A stretch of 64,000 bases of DNA, from NCBI RefSeq assembly GCF_008806775.1, contig NZ_WAEM01000002.1, positions 124,001-188,000 on the forward strand, written 5' to 3'. Numbering within the stretch: position 1 is the first letter of the stretch; the number at the start of each line of letters is the position of its first letter. Of this stretch, positions 9,328-18,596 are shown one piece after another. The notes below the pieces were generated by a model. It searched no databases and was not told the origin of the DNA. It saw nothing but the letters and a program-made list of their open reading frames with translations. The DNA comes from Flavobacterium luteum. GTDB lineage: Bacteria > Bacteroidota > Bacteroidia > Flavobacteriales > Flavobacteriaceae. Both the position numbers and the translations under genes were made by a program.

Positions 9328-9774
9328 ATGAAAAAATTATTTGTTTTGGCATTATTAATAGTTGGTATTACTATAATAGCGCAAGAAGAAAACAGAAATC
9401 AGCAAGGAAATGAAATGGGACAATTTTCTCCTGAACAACAAATCCAATTAATGTTGAAAAAAATGACACTAGAATTGGATTTGAATGATTCTCAACAGAA
9501 AGAAGTGAGTGCCATTATTTCGGAAAAAATAGCAAAAAAAGAAGCAATGAAGGCCGAAATGAAATCAAAAAAAGATAAAGAGGTTAAACTTACTAATGAC
9601 GAACGATTTGCAATGCAAATGAAAATGTTGGACGAACAAATTGCTACTAAAAAAAGAATGGAAAAAATTCTGAATGCAAAACAATTTGAAAAATGGGCTT
9701 CATTAAAGGAAGACCATCAACAGAATCGTCAAGGTAAATCTAAAGGGAAACCTCAAAGTAAAAGACAAGATTAA
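9328..9774 (+). CDS. Exported Gln/Lys-rich helical protein (Spy/CpxP-like)
   Basis: A 148-aa protein with a clear signal peptide (MKKLFVLALLIVGITIIAQ). The mature part is highly charged, almost wholly helical and ends in a Gln/Lys/Arg-rich tail. The repeated pattern of an LTxDQQ-like helix followed by a second helix (NAKQFEKWASL) resembles small periplasmic Spy/CpxP-type or DUF4890-type proteins of Bacteroidota, which act as envelope-stress chaperones or metal-stress sensors. That assignment is by resemblance only. It is followed by a strong terminator and probably forms its own unit. Confidence 0.65.
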   Translation: MKKLFVLALLIVGITIIAQEENRNQQGNEMGQFSPEQQIQLMLKKMTLELDLNDSQQKEVSAIISEKIAKKEAMKAEMKSKKDKEVKLTNDERFAMQMKMLDEQIATKKRMEKILNAKQFEKWASLKEDHQQNRQGKSKGKPQSKRQD

Positions 9775-9790
9775 ATAGGTTATTTATTGG

Positions 9791-9820
9791 AACTTCCGGC
9801 TGGTACCGGAAGTTTTTTTT
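9791..9820 (+). terminator. Intrinsic terminator after the Spy-like gene
   Basis: Nine-base arms AACTTCCGG (9791-9799) and CCGGAAGTT (9806-9814) enclose a six-base loop and run into eight T residues. The T run is on the + strand only, so it serves the rightward gene. Confidence 0.85.
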
Positions 9821-9867
9821 CTCACCCCGCCCCTTCCCAAAGGAGAGAAAGAAGGAAGCTTTTGCTT

Positions 9868-11154
9868 CTAAAATGTTTTCGATACTTTATCAATAGCTTG
9901 AATGGTAAAATCTAAATCTTCATATGTTAAAGCATCAGTTATAAACCATGTCTCATATGCAGAAGGTGCAATATAAATTCCTTCATTCAATAATCCGTGA
10001 AAGAATTTTTTAAAAGTTTCATTGTCTCCCCTAGCAGCACTTTGAAAATCAACAACATACGATTCATCAAAATGAACAGAAATCATTGAGCCTACTCTAT
10101 TTATTGTAAAAGTTACTTTATTTTCAGTTAACACTTTTCGGATACCGTTTTCTAAATAAGCCGTTTTATCTTCTAATCTCTGAAAAACAGCAGCATCATT
10201 ATTTAATGCCTGCAACATGGCCAACCCTGCTGCCATAGCCAAAGGATTCCCTGACAATGTTCCTGCTTGATATACTGGACCAATAGGAGCTAAATAATTC
10301 ATAATTGCTGAACTAGCAGCAAATGCACCCACTGGAAGTCCTCCACCAATTACTTTTCCGAAGCAAACAATGTCGGCCTTAATGTTATATAATTCCTGAA
10401 CACCGCCTTTAGCCAAACGAAACCCCGTCATGACTTCATCAAAAATCAATAAAATATCATTAGCAGTACATAATTGTCGCAATCCTTCTAAAAACCCATC
10501 TTTTGGAGGAATACATCCCATATTTCCCGCAACGGGCTCTATAATAATTGCTGCAATTTCATTTTTATTCGCTTCAATTAATTGAGCAACATTTTCTAAA
10601 TCATTATAACGAGCTAATAAAGTATCTTTTGCAGTTCCTGCTGTAACTCCCGGACTATTTGGAGTTCCAAAGGTAACCGCTCCGCTGCCAGCCTGAATCA
10701 AAAATGAATCGGAATGTCCATGATAGCAACCTGCAAATTTTATGATTTTATCTTTTTTTGTAAATCCACGAGCCAAACGAATCGCACTCATACACGCTTC
10801 TGTACCTGAATTTACAAAACGTATCTTATCAATATTAGGTACCATAGCAACTACTAAAGCTGCAATCTCAGTCTCTAAAGCTGTAGGCATTCCGAAAGAA
10901 GTTCCTAATTTAGCACGACTAATTACCGATTCTACAACCGGTTCAAAAGCATGACCTAAAACCATTGGTCCCCAAGAATTAATATAATCTATCAATCGGT
11001 TTCCGTCCTCATCATAAAGATAAGCCCCTTTAGCACTTTTGACGAAAATGGGAGTGCCACCCACTGCTTTAAAGGCACGAACAGGAGAGTTTACACCTCC
11101 GGGAATTACTTTTTCAGCCTCAGCAAAAAGCTGACTGCTTCTTTTATATAACAT
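9868..11154 (-). CDS. hemL: Glutamate-1-semialdehyde 2,1-aminomutase
   Basis: HemL converts glutamate-1-semialdehyde to 5-aminolevulinate in the C5 route to tetrapyrroles. The 428-aa class III aminotransferase-fold enzyme has the cofactor-binding lysine Lys267 in [13 protein letters not shown], the [10 protein letters not shown] segment that binds the PLP pyridine ring, and the N-terminal [11 protein letters not shown] signature. It is the third gene of a leftward operon, starting 4 bp after the glucosaminidase gene ends. Confidence 0.97.
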   Translation of the reverse strand: MLYKRSSQLFAEAEKVIPGGVNSPVRAFKAVGGTPIFVKSAKGAYLYDEDGNRLIDYINSWGPMVLGHAFEPVVESVISRAKLGTSFGMPTALETEIAALVVAMVPNIDKIRFVNSGTEACMSAIRLARGFTKKDKIIKFAGCYHGHSDSFLIQAGSGAVTFGTPNSPGVTAGTAKDTLLARYNDLENVAQLIEANKNEIAAIIIEPVAGNMGCIPPKDGFLEGLRQLCTANDILLIFDEVMTGFRLAKGGVQELYNIKADIVCFGKVIGGGLPVGAFAASSAIMNYLAPIGPVYQAGTLSGNPLAMAAGLAMLQALNNDAAVFQRLEDKTAYLENGIRKVLTENKVTFTINRVGSMISVHFDESYVVDFQSAARGDNETFKKFFHGLLNEGIYIAPSAYETWFITDALTYEDLDFTIQAIDKVSKTF

Positions 11155-11158
11155 ATAA

Positions 11159-12055
11159 TTATTTGATTATAAGATTTTGTCCAATTGAGATAGTATTTTC
11201 GCCTATATTGTTCTTTTTCTTTAAATCCTCAATAGTTAAATTGAATTTTTTTGAAATAGAATATAAAGTATCTCCTTGACTAACTTGATATAAATCAGAT
11301 TTTAACGAAATCTGGTCTTTGGTATTGATTGGAATATATTCAGTTCCTAAAACTTCTGAATCGTATTTGCTTAACTGATACCGTTCTATAATTCCGATTA
11401 ATTTTTCAGGATATTTAGGGTCTGTGGCATAACCTGCTTTTTTTAACCCTATCGCCCATTGTTTATAGTCGTCTTTTTCTAAATCAAACAGAGGTAAATA
11501 CCAAGCTCTACTTGTTAAAAACAAAGCATGATCTTTATAGGATTCGCTAGGCAATTCATATTTCCTAAAACACTCTTGAGCCGAATCATCATCATACTTA
11601 ACGCTTGGTCCTGTCCATTCTTTATGACATTTAATACCAAAATGGTTGTTGGCTAATGAGCTTAAAGGTCCCGTTCCAGCACCCGATTCAAGAATACCTT
11701 GACCTAAAATGATGCTTGACGGAATACCATACTGCTTCATATTACTTTTGGCAACATCCTTATATTTTGAAATATAGTCTAAAACCATAGCCGTTGTCAC
11801 TTTTACTCGTGTGGTAGCTTCTAGAATTTCTGACTGTGAATTCTGATTTGTATTTTGGTTAGTTGTAGTGGGTTTAGTTGTTGAAGGCTTTGCAGTACTT
11901 TCATTTTTTGTATAAACTGGCTTCTTAGGTGTATTTACAACTACTGCAGTTGGTTTTTTATATGGAGGCTTGGTTGTTCTAACTATTGGTTGTTGTTGTG
12001 TAGAACATCCAACAATCATAATAACAAAAAGAAAAATTATAATTTTATTAATCAT
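11159..12055 (-). CDS. Cell-wall glucosaminidase lipoprotein with LysM domain
   Basis: The 298-aa product starts with a lipoprotein signal (hydrophobic stretch ending VGCS, lipobox Cys about residue 17) and a Thr/Lys/Pro-rich linker. A glucosaminidase domain follows (about residues 95-230): [16 protein letters not shown] with the catalytic Glu, NNHFGIKCH, and a [11 protein letters not shown] end motif. A C-terminal LysM peptidoglycan-binding domain (about 253-298, [16 protein letters not shown]) completes it. It probably cuts the glycan strand of peptidoglycan from the periplasmic face of a membrane. It overlaps the preceding deaminase gene by 8 bp, so it is cotranscribed. Confidence 0.9.
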   Translation of the reverse strand: MINKIIIFLFVIMIVGCSTQQQPIVRTTKPPYKKPTAVVVNTPKKPVYTKNESTAKPSTTKPTTTNQNTNQNSQSEILEATTRVKVTTAMVLDYISKYKDVAKSNMKQYGIPSSIILGQGILESGAGTGPLSSLANNHFGIKCHKEWTGPSVKYDDDSAQECFRKYELPSESYKDHALFLTSRAWYLPLFDLEKDDYKQWAIGLKKAGYATDPKYPEKLIGIIERYQLSKYDSEVLGTEYIPINTKDQISLKSDLYQVSQGDTLYSISKKFNLTIEDLKKKNNIGENTISIGQNLIIK

Positions 12056-12953
12056 GATACTGAATTAATGGTAAATTTTTATTTTTTAATTTAATATTCA
12101 TTCCTTGGTTTCCTTGAATTCCTCCAGTATGAATGACTAAAATATTAGAATTTACAGGAAAAAATCCTTTTTTTATTAAATCGAAAACGCCATAAAGCAT
12201 TTTTCCTGTATAAATGGAATCCAATGGAATTTTAGTTTGTTTGTAAAATGTATTTATAAACGCAACTAACTCATCATTTATTTTACCGTAACCTTCAAAA
12301 TGATAATCGGAAATTAAATCCCATCTATTATTCTTTGCAAATTTACAAATTTCATCTTTCAAAAAATCGCTTTTTAAAGCAGGGAATCCTAAAACTTTTT
12401 GATGCTCACTAGTACTATTTATAATTCCCGAAATTGTCCCTCCAGTTCCAACTGAACAACAAATATAATCAAATGCATTATCATCTTCATTCAAAATTTC
12501 CTGACATCCTTTAATCGCTAATTCATTGGTACCGCCTTCGGGAATAAGATAAAAATCACCATGTTTTTCTTTTAAATTTTCGATAAAATCAGGCTCCGAT
12601 TTTTTTCTGTAGATTTCTCTTGAAACAAACTCAAATTGCATACCACAATTTCGGGCAAATGATAACGTTGGGTTTTCATTAACTTTATATTCGAGTTCAT
12701 CACCTCTAATAATTCCTATAGATTGAAAACCATTTTTTTTTGCAGCATAAGCCACAGCGGCAATATGATTAGAAAAGGCACCCCCAAAAGTGAGTAGTTT
12801 GGTTTGGTTTTCACCTTTTGCTTGAAGAATATTGTATTTTAATTTTCGGAATTTATTTCCTGAAACTATTGGATGAATCAAATCTTCCCTTTTTATATAA
12901 ACGGTACAATTAGATGAAAAAGGAAATTCTATCTTTTGATTGATGGATTGCAT
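12048..12953 (-). CDS. 1-aminocyclopropane-1-carboxylate deaminase / D-cysteine desulfhydrase family PLP enzyme
   Basis: The 301-aa protein is a fold-type II PLP enzyme of the ACC deaminase / D-cysteine desulfhydrase group. The N-terminal IKREDLIHPIVSGNKFRKLK contains the expected Schiff-base lysine (Lys34, in SGNK). GGAFSNH (57-63) and the phosphate-binding GTGGTISG follow. Most bacterial members act on D-cysteine or related D-amino acids rather than ACC, and the sequence alone does not settle this. It is first in a three-gene operon with the glucosaminidase and hemL, read from a promoter at 12958-12990. Confidence 0.85.
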   Translation of the reverse strand: MQSINQKIEFPFSSNCTVYIKREDLIHPIVSGNKFRKLKYNILQAKGENQTKLLTFGGAFSNHIAAVAYAAKKNGFQSIGIIRGDELEYKVNENPTLSFARNCGMQFEFVSREIYRKKSEPDFIENLKEKHGDFYLIPEGGTNELAIKGCQEILNEDDNAFDYICCSVGTGGTISGIINSTSEHQKVLGFPALKSDFLKDEICKFAKNNRWDLISDYHFEGYGKINDELVAFINTFYKQTKIPLDSIYTGKMLYGVFDLIKKGFFPVNSNILVIHTGGIQGNQGMNIKLKNKNLPLIQYHD

Positions 12954-12957
12954 AACG

Positions 12958-12990
12958 CAAAATTAAGTAATTAAGGAGGATATATTTCAA
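12958..12990 (-). promoter_or_regulatory. Promoter of the deaminase-glucosaminidase-hemL operon
   Basis: Read leftward, TTG at 12988-12990 is followed after 22 nt by TAATTTTG at 12958-12965. The -7 box ends only five bases before the ATG at 12953, so transcription should begin at or next to the start codon, giving a leaderless or nearly leaderless mRNA. Confidence 0.6.
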
Positions 12991-13016
12991 AAAAAATCTC
13001 CCTTTCGAGGAGATTT
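12989..13016 (-). terminator. Intrinsic terminator of the T9SS cargo gene
   Basis: Read leftward, arms AAATCTCC and GGAGATTT (13009-13016 and 12994-13001) flank a 7-nt loop and run into an unbroken T tract. It lies 22 bp downstream of the stop of the gene at 13038-14912 and abuts the next promoter. Confidence 0.75.
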
Positions 13017-13037
13017 GATTTCAAATTTATGGTATAG

Positions 13038-14912
13038 TTATTTTTTGGAAATAATGATTTTTTTTGTAATTACTAGATTGTCCTTGGTATTCAATTTTAC
13101 AACATAAACACCGTCACTAAAAGATGAAGATGTGAAAGCATATCGATTATTAGAACCTAATTGTTTCGTATTGAAGATTAATTTTCCTGAAATATCATAA
13201 ATGGAACATGTTTTTAAATCCAATAATTTTGGATTATCAATCGTTAACAATTCAGAATCATTATCTTGAAAAACCATACAACTTTTAATATTAGACAAAT
13301 CTTCTGTGCTTAAAGATGCGTTTTTAAATGTAATTTCAAATCGGTCTTCTGAACCGCTATCTAAAGTTACTTCGTAATACCCATTTTTTATATCGTGGTA
13401 AAGACCTGTTACTTTGTCATAAACGTAGATCTCATCTGTTAAATCAAAATTTAGCAAACTTCCTACCATAAATTTAAATGACGTTCTTGCTTTACATTTA
13501 ACTGCAAAAGGAATTCTTTTCTCGACATCAAAAGGCAAAGTACTTATAACATACTCGTTTTTATTGTCTAAAGGAAAATAAGTATCACTTGCTAAATTTT
13601 TATCGGCAGATTTTGCATCTTTCCCTATATCATAACCATCGGTTGCGTTTGGATTAAAAGCCAAAACCATTTGCTTAACAAAATCATTATTTACTATAGA
13701 GTGAATTTTTATTTGAGGTAATCCTTTTTTTGAATGTTTGCTATAATCTATTCCAGCTACATTTGGTATTTCATCCCAAAAATCACTTGGCTTTGAACCT
13801 CTATGAAATTGTGAATTATTAGCTACACCCTCTTTTCTAAAAACCCGATACGAATTTTTCATCACTGCTGTACCACCTAATGTACTACCATCAATCATAA
13901 AACCTTGACCAATTGGAGAAAACATTCTTGTGTAAGTTCCTCCAGTAGTATTTGCTGATGGTGGAGAAAGATTAATTGTTCCGTCTCCATTATAATAAAC
14001 CCAAGTTGCTGCTGAATACGTTCCAACATCTAAAATTGGATCTAATCCATTCGCAATATAAACGCCATAACCTCCTCTATAGGCAACTAATACATGAGAA
14101 TTAACACTTGGGTCGTGTTCCCAGAAATAAGCAGCTCCTGAAATAACTCCCGTTCCAACACTATTTTCATGTAAAAACATATTTAAATTAATAGCCGATG
14201 GATAAGGATTCCCGGTTAATGTAAGTAGCCCACCAGCACCCACAGTTATGTTGATATTACCATCATTAGGTTTACCTCTAAAATCATACCGTTGTTTAGA
14301 TCCTGGATTATTTTGAATTCCTGTCCCTGAAGGCAATCCTGATAGAAGTCTACCATCTAATACGGTTGTATTGTCCGAACCACCAATTCCTTTCATTGTA
14401 AAACCTACGCCAGCTTGAATGGTTGAAGCCGAGCCAACTTGAACCCAACCAGAATAGGAATTTTTCGATAGAAAATTAAAAACCCAACGTGAAGCGATAG
14501 ATAAACTTGTGTCTGTTGCTAGTCCGTCTAAAGTAGGTATGAGCGTTGCTGGAGCACTTGCTGTTAGATCAGTTGGTCTATTTAACATTGAAACTCCAAA
14601 AAGTCCATTTCCTGGACCAGCCAAATCTCCAATGGGAGAACACCAATAATTATAAGCATAATTATTCTCAGTTCCTTCTTGAAAAACCGATAATTTTCCT
14701 GTTCCTTGATTTGTTGAAACACCAGTTGTGCCTTGTAAAAATTGTGATTCATTTCTAAAGTAAATGTTTCCAGTATTTTGAATATTTACATCTTGATTCA
14801 CATAAACATAGTTATCTGCAACATACATATAGCTATTAGGACTTACATAAAGCTGTGAAATTATTGTTTGTGATGCAAATAATAAAAATATATAAGAAAT
14901 AAGTTTTTTCAT
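13038..14912 (-). CDS. Secreted protein with type IX secretion sorting domain, 624 aa
   Basis: The product has a signal peptide (MKKLISYIFLLFASQTIISQ). It has a long Gly/Asn/Ser/Thr-rich beta-type body containing the LTGNPYPSAINLN motif seen in several flavobacterial surface proteins, and a C-terminal domain of about 75 residues with the features of a T9SS type A sorting signal: CSIYDISGKLIF, SFSDGVYVVKL, ending in basic KKIIISKK. It should be exported across the outer membrane and attached or released. No catalytic domain is recognisable. I chose the ATG at 14912 because it starts a textbook signal peptide; a GTG six codons upstream adds residues that fit poorly. Confidence 0.85.
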   Translation of the reverse strand: MKKLISYIFLLFASQTIISQLYVSPNSYMYVADNYVYVNQDVNIQNTGNIYFRNESQFLQGTTGVSTNQGTGKLSVFQEGTENNYAYNYWCSPIGDLAGPGNGLFGVSMLNRPTDLTASAPATLIPTLDGLATDTSLSIASRWVFNFLSKNSYSGWVQVGSASTIQAGVGFTMKGIGGSDNTTVLDGRLLSGLPSGTGIQNNPGSKQRYDFRGKPNDGNINITVGAGGLLTLTGNPYPSAINLNMFLHENSVGTGVISGAAYFWEHDPSVNSHVLVAYRGGYGVYIANGLDPILDVGTYSAATWVYYNGDGTINLSPPSANTTGGTYTRMFSPIGQGFMIDGSTLGGTAVMKNSYRVFRKEGVANNSQFHRGSKPSDFWDEIPNVAGIDYSKHSKKGLPQIKIHSIVNNDFVKQMVLAFNPNATDGYDIGKDAKSADKNLASDTYFPLDNKNEYVISTLPFDVEKRIPFAVKCKARTSFKFMVGSLLNFDLTDEIYVYDKVTGLYHDIKNGYYEVTLDSGSEDRFEITFKNASLSTEDLSNIKSCMVFQDNDSELLTIDNPKLLDLKTCSIYDISGKLIFNTKQLGSNNRYAFTSSSFSDGVYVVKLNTKDNLVITKKIIISKK

Positions 14913-15101
14913 AATTATGCTATATGCCACAAAGTTAGCAAAAAAAATATGTAGATTTTATTATTTTTAAACAAATCGATACTTTTGTTTATTCATCCAT
15001 AAAATTTGTATTTCATCTGATTTTTAAGATTTTACAAACATAATTATGCAAGAAAAAGATTATAAAAAAGTCTCGTAATATTCTCATTTAACGGATATTC
15101 C

Positions 15102-15428
15102 TTATAAATATCTTAGCCAATTCCAAAATGCTCTTTTCTTTAAATAATTTATGTTTCTTTCATTTGAATAGGCCTCTTTTTCAAAAATAATATTTCTATA
15201 TGCAATATTCTTATCTTTATATCGAACTGTTTTTAGCAAATAATCTAACACATAGATAAAATAAAATGGCAAAACCAACATTTCTAATTGCTGTCTAATA
15301 TGAATTTTTTCATGATTGATTAAAACTAAATTTTTAGCGTCTAAATCTTCTTTTATTACTATAAAAGGAAAAATTGTAATTCCTCTAAACCCTCTCGGAA
15401 TTAAAAATTTAGAAATAATAATCAACAT
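15102..15428 (-). CDS. Small membrane protein with HExxH motif, 108 aa
   Basis: The 108-aa protein contains a clear zinc-metallopeptidase-type motif, HEKIH (in INHEKIHIRQQLE, about residues 39-43), directly followed by a hydrophobic stretch (MLVLPFYFIYVLDYLL), as in minimal M48/M56-like peptidases. The N-terminus is also hydrophobic. Similar tiny HExxH proteins are, as I recall, conserved in Bacteroidota without assigned function. It lies close to, and divergent from, the DUF5522 gene. Activity is not established; the motif could be a remnant. Confidence 0.65.
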   Translation of the reverse strand: MLIIISKFLIPRGFRGITIFPFIVIKEDLDAKNLVLINHEKIHIRQQLEMLVLPFYFIYVLDYLLKTVRYKDKNIAYRNIIFEKEAYSNERNINYLKKRAFWNWLRYL

Positions 15429-15455
15429 TAGCTTTTTAGTTTATAAATTTGTTAT

Positions 15456-15632
15456 ATGAACGAGCAAAATAACGAAAATATATCAGTTGACACAGAAGAT
15501 TTCTATTATACTCCCGAAGGATATAAATGTTTTACTGAAAAATACCATCTAAAAAGAGGCTATTGTTGTAAAAGTGGTTGTAAACATTGTCCGTATAGTT
15601 TTGATAAAAAAACTGGAGACATAAAAAAATAA
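15456..15632 (+). CDS. DUF5522-type small cysteine protein, 58 aa
   Basis: I translated this short frame directly: ATG at 15456, TAA at 15630-15632. The peptide has an acidic N-terminus, a YYTPEGYKCFTEKYHLKRG stretch and a tight cysteine cluster GYCCKSGCKHCPY. This is the hallmark of the DUF5522 family, common in Bacteroidota and probably metal-binding. Function is unknown. It sits 27 bp from the start of the divergent HExxH gene and 53 bp upstream of hutU, with which it may be cotranscribed. Confidence 0.85.
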   Translation: MNEQNNENISVDTEDFYYTPEGYKCFTEKYHLKRGYCCKSGCKHCPYSFDKKTGDIKK

Positions 15633-15685
15633 ACAATGTTGGGATACTTTTCCTTTAATAAAAACAAAATAATGAACACCCAGTC

Positions 15686-17668
15686 ATGACTTTTCAAGAG
15701 CAAATTCTTCAAGGAATCCCGAATATTTTACCTAAAATTAAGCTTTATGATTTAAATATAAATCATGCTCCAAAACGAAAAGACATTCTCTCTGTTGAAG
15801 AAAAAAAATTAGCACTTAGAAATGCTTTACGCTATTTTGAATCGAAACACCATTCAGAATTATTAATCGAATTTACCGAAGAGTTAAATAGTTACGGCCG
15901 CATTTATATGTATCGCTTTCGTCCTGATTATAAAATATATGCCAGACCAATCTCTGAATATCCTGGAAAATCAGAGCAAGCCAAAGCAATTATGCTCATG
16001 ATTCAAAATAATTTAGACAATGCGGTGGCACAACATCCTCACGAATTAATTACTTATGGAGGAAATGGAGCTGTCTTTCAAAACTGGGCACAGTATTTAC
16101 TAACAATGAAATACTTGTCAGAAATGACTGACGAGCAAACCTTATCTATGTATTCAGGACATCCTATGGGATTATTCCCTTCTCATAAAGAAGCTCCGAG
16201 AGTAGTAGTTACAAATGGTATGGTCATTCCTAATTATTCCAAACCCGATGATTTAGAAAAATTCAATACGCTTGGTGTTTCACAATACGGACAAATGACT
16301 GCAGGAAGCTATATGTACATTGGCCCGCAAGGAATAGTTCATGGCACCACAATTACTGTCTTAAACGCATTTAGAAAAATTAAAAAAAATCCAATTGGTG
16401 GGCTTTTCCTAACTTCAGGATTAGGAGGCATGAGTGGTGCGCAACCAAAAGCAGGAAATATTGCAGGCTGTATTACGGTTTGTGCGGAGGTTAACGCAAA
16501 AATTACTCAAATTCGTTACAATCAAGGTTGGATTGATGAAGTAATTTCTAATTTAGAAGAATTAGTAAAAAGAGTAGCACTAGCAAAAGCTAATAAAGAA
16601 ACTGTGTCTATTGCTTTTTTAGGAAATGTTGTAGAAGTTTGGGAACGTTTTTATGAAGAAAATATTCTAATCGATTTAGGTTCAGACCAAACATCATTAC
16701 ACAATCCGTGGGCTGGAGGTTATTATCCAACAGGAATTTCTTTTGAAGATGCTAATATAATGATGGCAAAACAGCCCGAATTGTTTAAACAAAAAGTTCA
16801 AGATAGCCTGCGTCGTCATGTTGCTACTATTAATAAACATGTATCTAGAGGGACTTATTTTTTTGATTATGGCAATGCATTCTTATTAGAAGCTTCTCGT
16901 GCAGGGGCTGATATTATGGCAGAAAATACTATCGACTTCAAATATCCAAGTTATGTGCAAGATATTATGGGACCAATGTGTTTTGATTTTGGATTTGGCC
17001 CTTTTAGATGGGTTTGTGCATCTGGTAAACAAGAAGACTTACTAAAAACAGATGCTATTGCTTGTAAAGTAATGGAAGAAATAGCAAAAAGCGCTCCTGC
17101 TGAAATACAACAACAAATACAAGACAATATAAAATGGATTAAAGGAGCTTCTGCAAATAATCTAGTTGTAGGTTCTCAAGCTCGGATTTTATATGCTGAT
17201 GCTGAAGGTAGAATTAAAATTGCGGAAGCATTTAACAAAGCTATTGCAAATGATGAGATTGGAACAATCATATTAGGGCGAGATCATCATGACGTTTCAG
17301 GAACCGATTCTCCCTTTAGAGAAACCTCAAATATATATGATGGCTCTCGGTTTACCGCCGATATGGCCATACAAAACGTAATTGGAGATAGTTTTAGAGG
17401 TGCTACTTGGGTATCTATTCATAATGGTGGTGGCGTTGGCTGGGGAGAAGTAATAAATGGAGGATTTGGTATGGTTCTTGATGGTTCAAAAGAAGCGTCA
17501 AGACGATTAGAATCAATGCTTTTTTGGGATGTAAACAACGGAATCTCCAGAAGAAATTGGGCTAGAAATGAAGGCTCAATTTTTGCCATAAAAAGAGCCA
17601 TGGAGAAACAACCTTTGCTTAAAGTAACGATTCCAAATGCAGTTGATGATTCCTTGTTTTTAGACTAG
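15686..17668 (+). CDS. hutU: Urocanate hydratase
   Basis: HutU hydrates urocanate to imidazolonepropionate, the second step of histidine degradation, using tightly bound NAD+. The 660-aa product is the long form (close to the mammalian size; the classical bacterial enzyme is about 560 aa). Recognisable segments are TYGGNGAVFQNW, the SGHPMGLFPSH region, the NAD-contacting SGLGGMSGAQ and LGRDHHDVSGTDSPFRET. The other histidine-degradation genes (hutH, hutI, hutG) are not adjacent, so the pathway is dispersed in this genome or partly absent. Start is the ATG at 15686. Confidence 0.95.
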   Translation: MTFQEQILQGIPNILPKIKLYDLNINHAPKRKDILSVEEKKLALRNALRYFESKHHSELLIEFTEELNSYGRIYMYRFRPDYKIYARPISEYPGKSEQAKAIMLMIQNNLDNAVAQHPHELITYGGNGAVFQNWAQYLLTMKYLSEMTDEQTLSMYSGHPMGLFPSHKEAPRVVVTNGMVIPNYSKPDDLEKFNTLGVSQYGQMTAGSYMYIGPQGIVHGTTITVLNAFRKIKKNPIGGLFLTSGLGGMSGAQPKAGNIAGCITVCAEVNAKITQIRYNQGWIDEVISNLEELVKRVALAKANKETVSIAFLGNVVEVWERFYEENILIDLGSDQTSLHNPWAGGYYPTGISFEDANIMMAKQPELFKQKVQDSLRRHVATINKHVSRGTYFFDYGNAFLLEASRAGADIMAENTIDFKYPSYVQDIMGPMCFDFGFGPFRWVCASGKQEDLLKTDAIACKVMEEIAKSAPAEIQQQIQDNIKWIKGASANNLVVGSQARILYADAEGRIKIAEAFNKAIANDEIGTIILGRDHHDVSGTDSPFRETSNIYDGSRFTADMAIQNVIGDSFRGATWVSIHNGGGVGWGEVINGGFGMVLDGSKEASRRLESMLFWDVNNGISRRNWARNEGSIFAIKRAMEKQPLLKVTIPNAVDDSLFLD

Positions 17669-17733
17669 ACTTACTAAATTTAAATTGACGTTGCATACGT
17701 AGCATATTAATTAACTTCAATTATTATAAAATC

Positions 17734-18267
17734 ATGAAAACGAAATACTTACTATTATTGTTTTTGATATTTTTACTGGCTTCATGTAGTTCCGTAAGAG
17801 TATATTCTGATTATGATAAAAATGTAGATTTTTCAGCATACAAAACATATGCCTTTTACAAAACGGGCATAGATAAAGTAGAAATTTCTGATTTTGACAA
17901 AAAAAGAATTCTGCGTTCTATTGATGAAGAAATGTCTGCAAAAGGACTAACCAAAAGCGAAACACCTGATCTACTCATAAACATTAATACAAAAGCAGAA
18001 AAAAGCATAGATGTAAATCAATTTAATAGCGCATGGGGATATGGCTGGGGATTTGGTTGGAATCCATATTGGGGAGCAAACACTATGGTTTCTACTACAA
18101 TTGAAGGCATTCTCATTATTGATTTAATTGATGCCAAGAAAAAAGAGCTCGTTTGGCAAGGTGAAGGTATAGGCAATTTAACGCGAGACACCAATAAAAA
18201 AGATGAAAATATTAAAAATTTCGTATCTAAAATTTTAGTTTTATATCCGCCAATTGTCAAAAAATAA
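17734..18267 (+). CDS. DUF4136 lipoprotein
   Basis: A 177-aa predicted lipoprotein: signal sequence with lipobox LLASC (Cys about residue 18) and the typical DUF4136 opening VRVYSDYDKNVDFSAYKTYA. The rest follows the family pattern: an SIDEEMSAKGLTKS helix, a Gly/Trp-rich central stretch (YGWGFGWNPYWG), and a LIDAKKKELVWQGEG strand. Function of the family is unknown; it is anchored in an envelope membrane. It is followed by a terminator. Confidence 0.88.
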   Translation: MKTKYLLLLFLIFLLASCSSVRVYSDYDKNVDFSAYKTYAFYKTGIDKVEISDFDKKRILRSIDEEMSAKGLTKSETPDLLININTKAEKSIDVNQFNSAWGYGWGFGWNPYWGANTMVSTTIEGILIIDLIDAKKKELVWQGEGIGNLTRDTNKKDENIKNFVSKILVLYPPIVKK

Positions 18268-18301
18268 TTGCAATAGCATAATTATAAAATCCTCAATACT
18301 T

Positions 18302-18336
18302 TCCCAGCTTTTACAAAAAAGTTGGGATTTTGTTTT
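18302..18336 (+). terminator. Intrinsic terminator after the DUF4136 gene
   Basis: TCCCAGCTT (18302-18310) pairs with AAGTTGGGA (18319-18327, one G-T wobble) and is followed by TTTTG then TTTTT. It separates the lipoprotein gene from the ilv operon. Confidence 0.75.
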
Positions 18337-18423
18337 TATAAATCCCTTATTTTAAAAATTAATGCAAAAAAAATACAGTTTGTTTGAAATTGATTTCAGA
18401 AAAATCAAGAAGAAAAATAGTCT

Positions 18424-18438
18424 GGTAAAAATTTTACC
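18424..18438. promoter_or_regulatory. Perfect palindrome upstream of the ilv operon
   Basis: GGTAAAA-A-TTTTACC, two perfect 7-bp arms around one base, 173 bp upstream of ilvD. In the otherwise featureless 18268-18596 gap it is the best candidate for an operator. Apart from the terminator, this palindrome and the -7 box, I see nothing in that gap: no leader peptide with a branched-chain codon run and no attenuator hairpin. Confidence 0.35.
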
Positions 18439-18551
18439 GTCGTAATAAATCTTAATATAAATCATTTAAATACAGTATTTTACAAATATTTATATAGAGT
18501 TTAACACTGTAAAGCATAAAAAACAACTTAATAAAAAGCATAAAAAAACAC

Positions 18552-18559
18552 TAGTTTTG
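18552..18559 (+). promoter_or_regulatory. -7 promoter element (TAGTTTTG) of the ilv operon
   Basis: TAGTTTTG matches TAnnTTTG and would start transcription about 31 nt before the ilvD ATG. The -33 region lacks a TTG, which suggests an activator-dependent or weak promoter. Confidence 0.5.
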
Positions 18560-18596
18560 CATTCTCTATAAAAAATAGTTATAAAAGATTAAAAAA

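Noticed and set aside
9821..9867. tRNA-like or small RNA gene after the terminator before hemL
   Set aside because: Too short and with no cloverleaf; only a G/C-rich repeat motif is visible.
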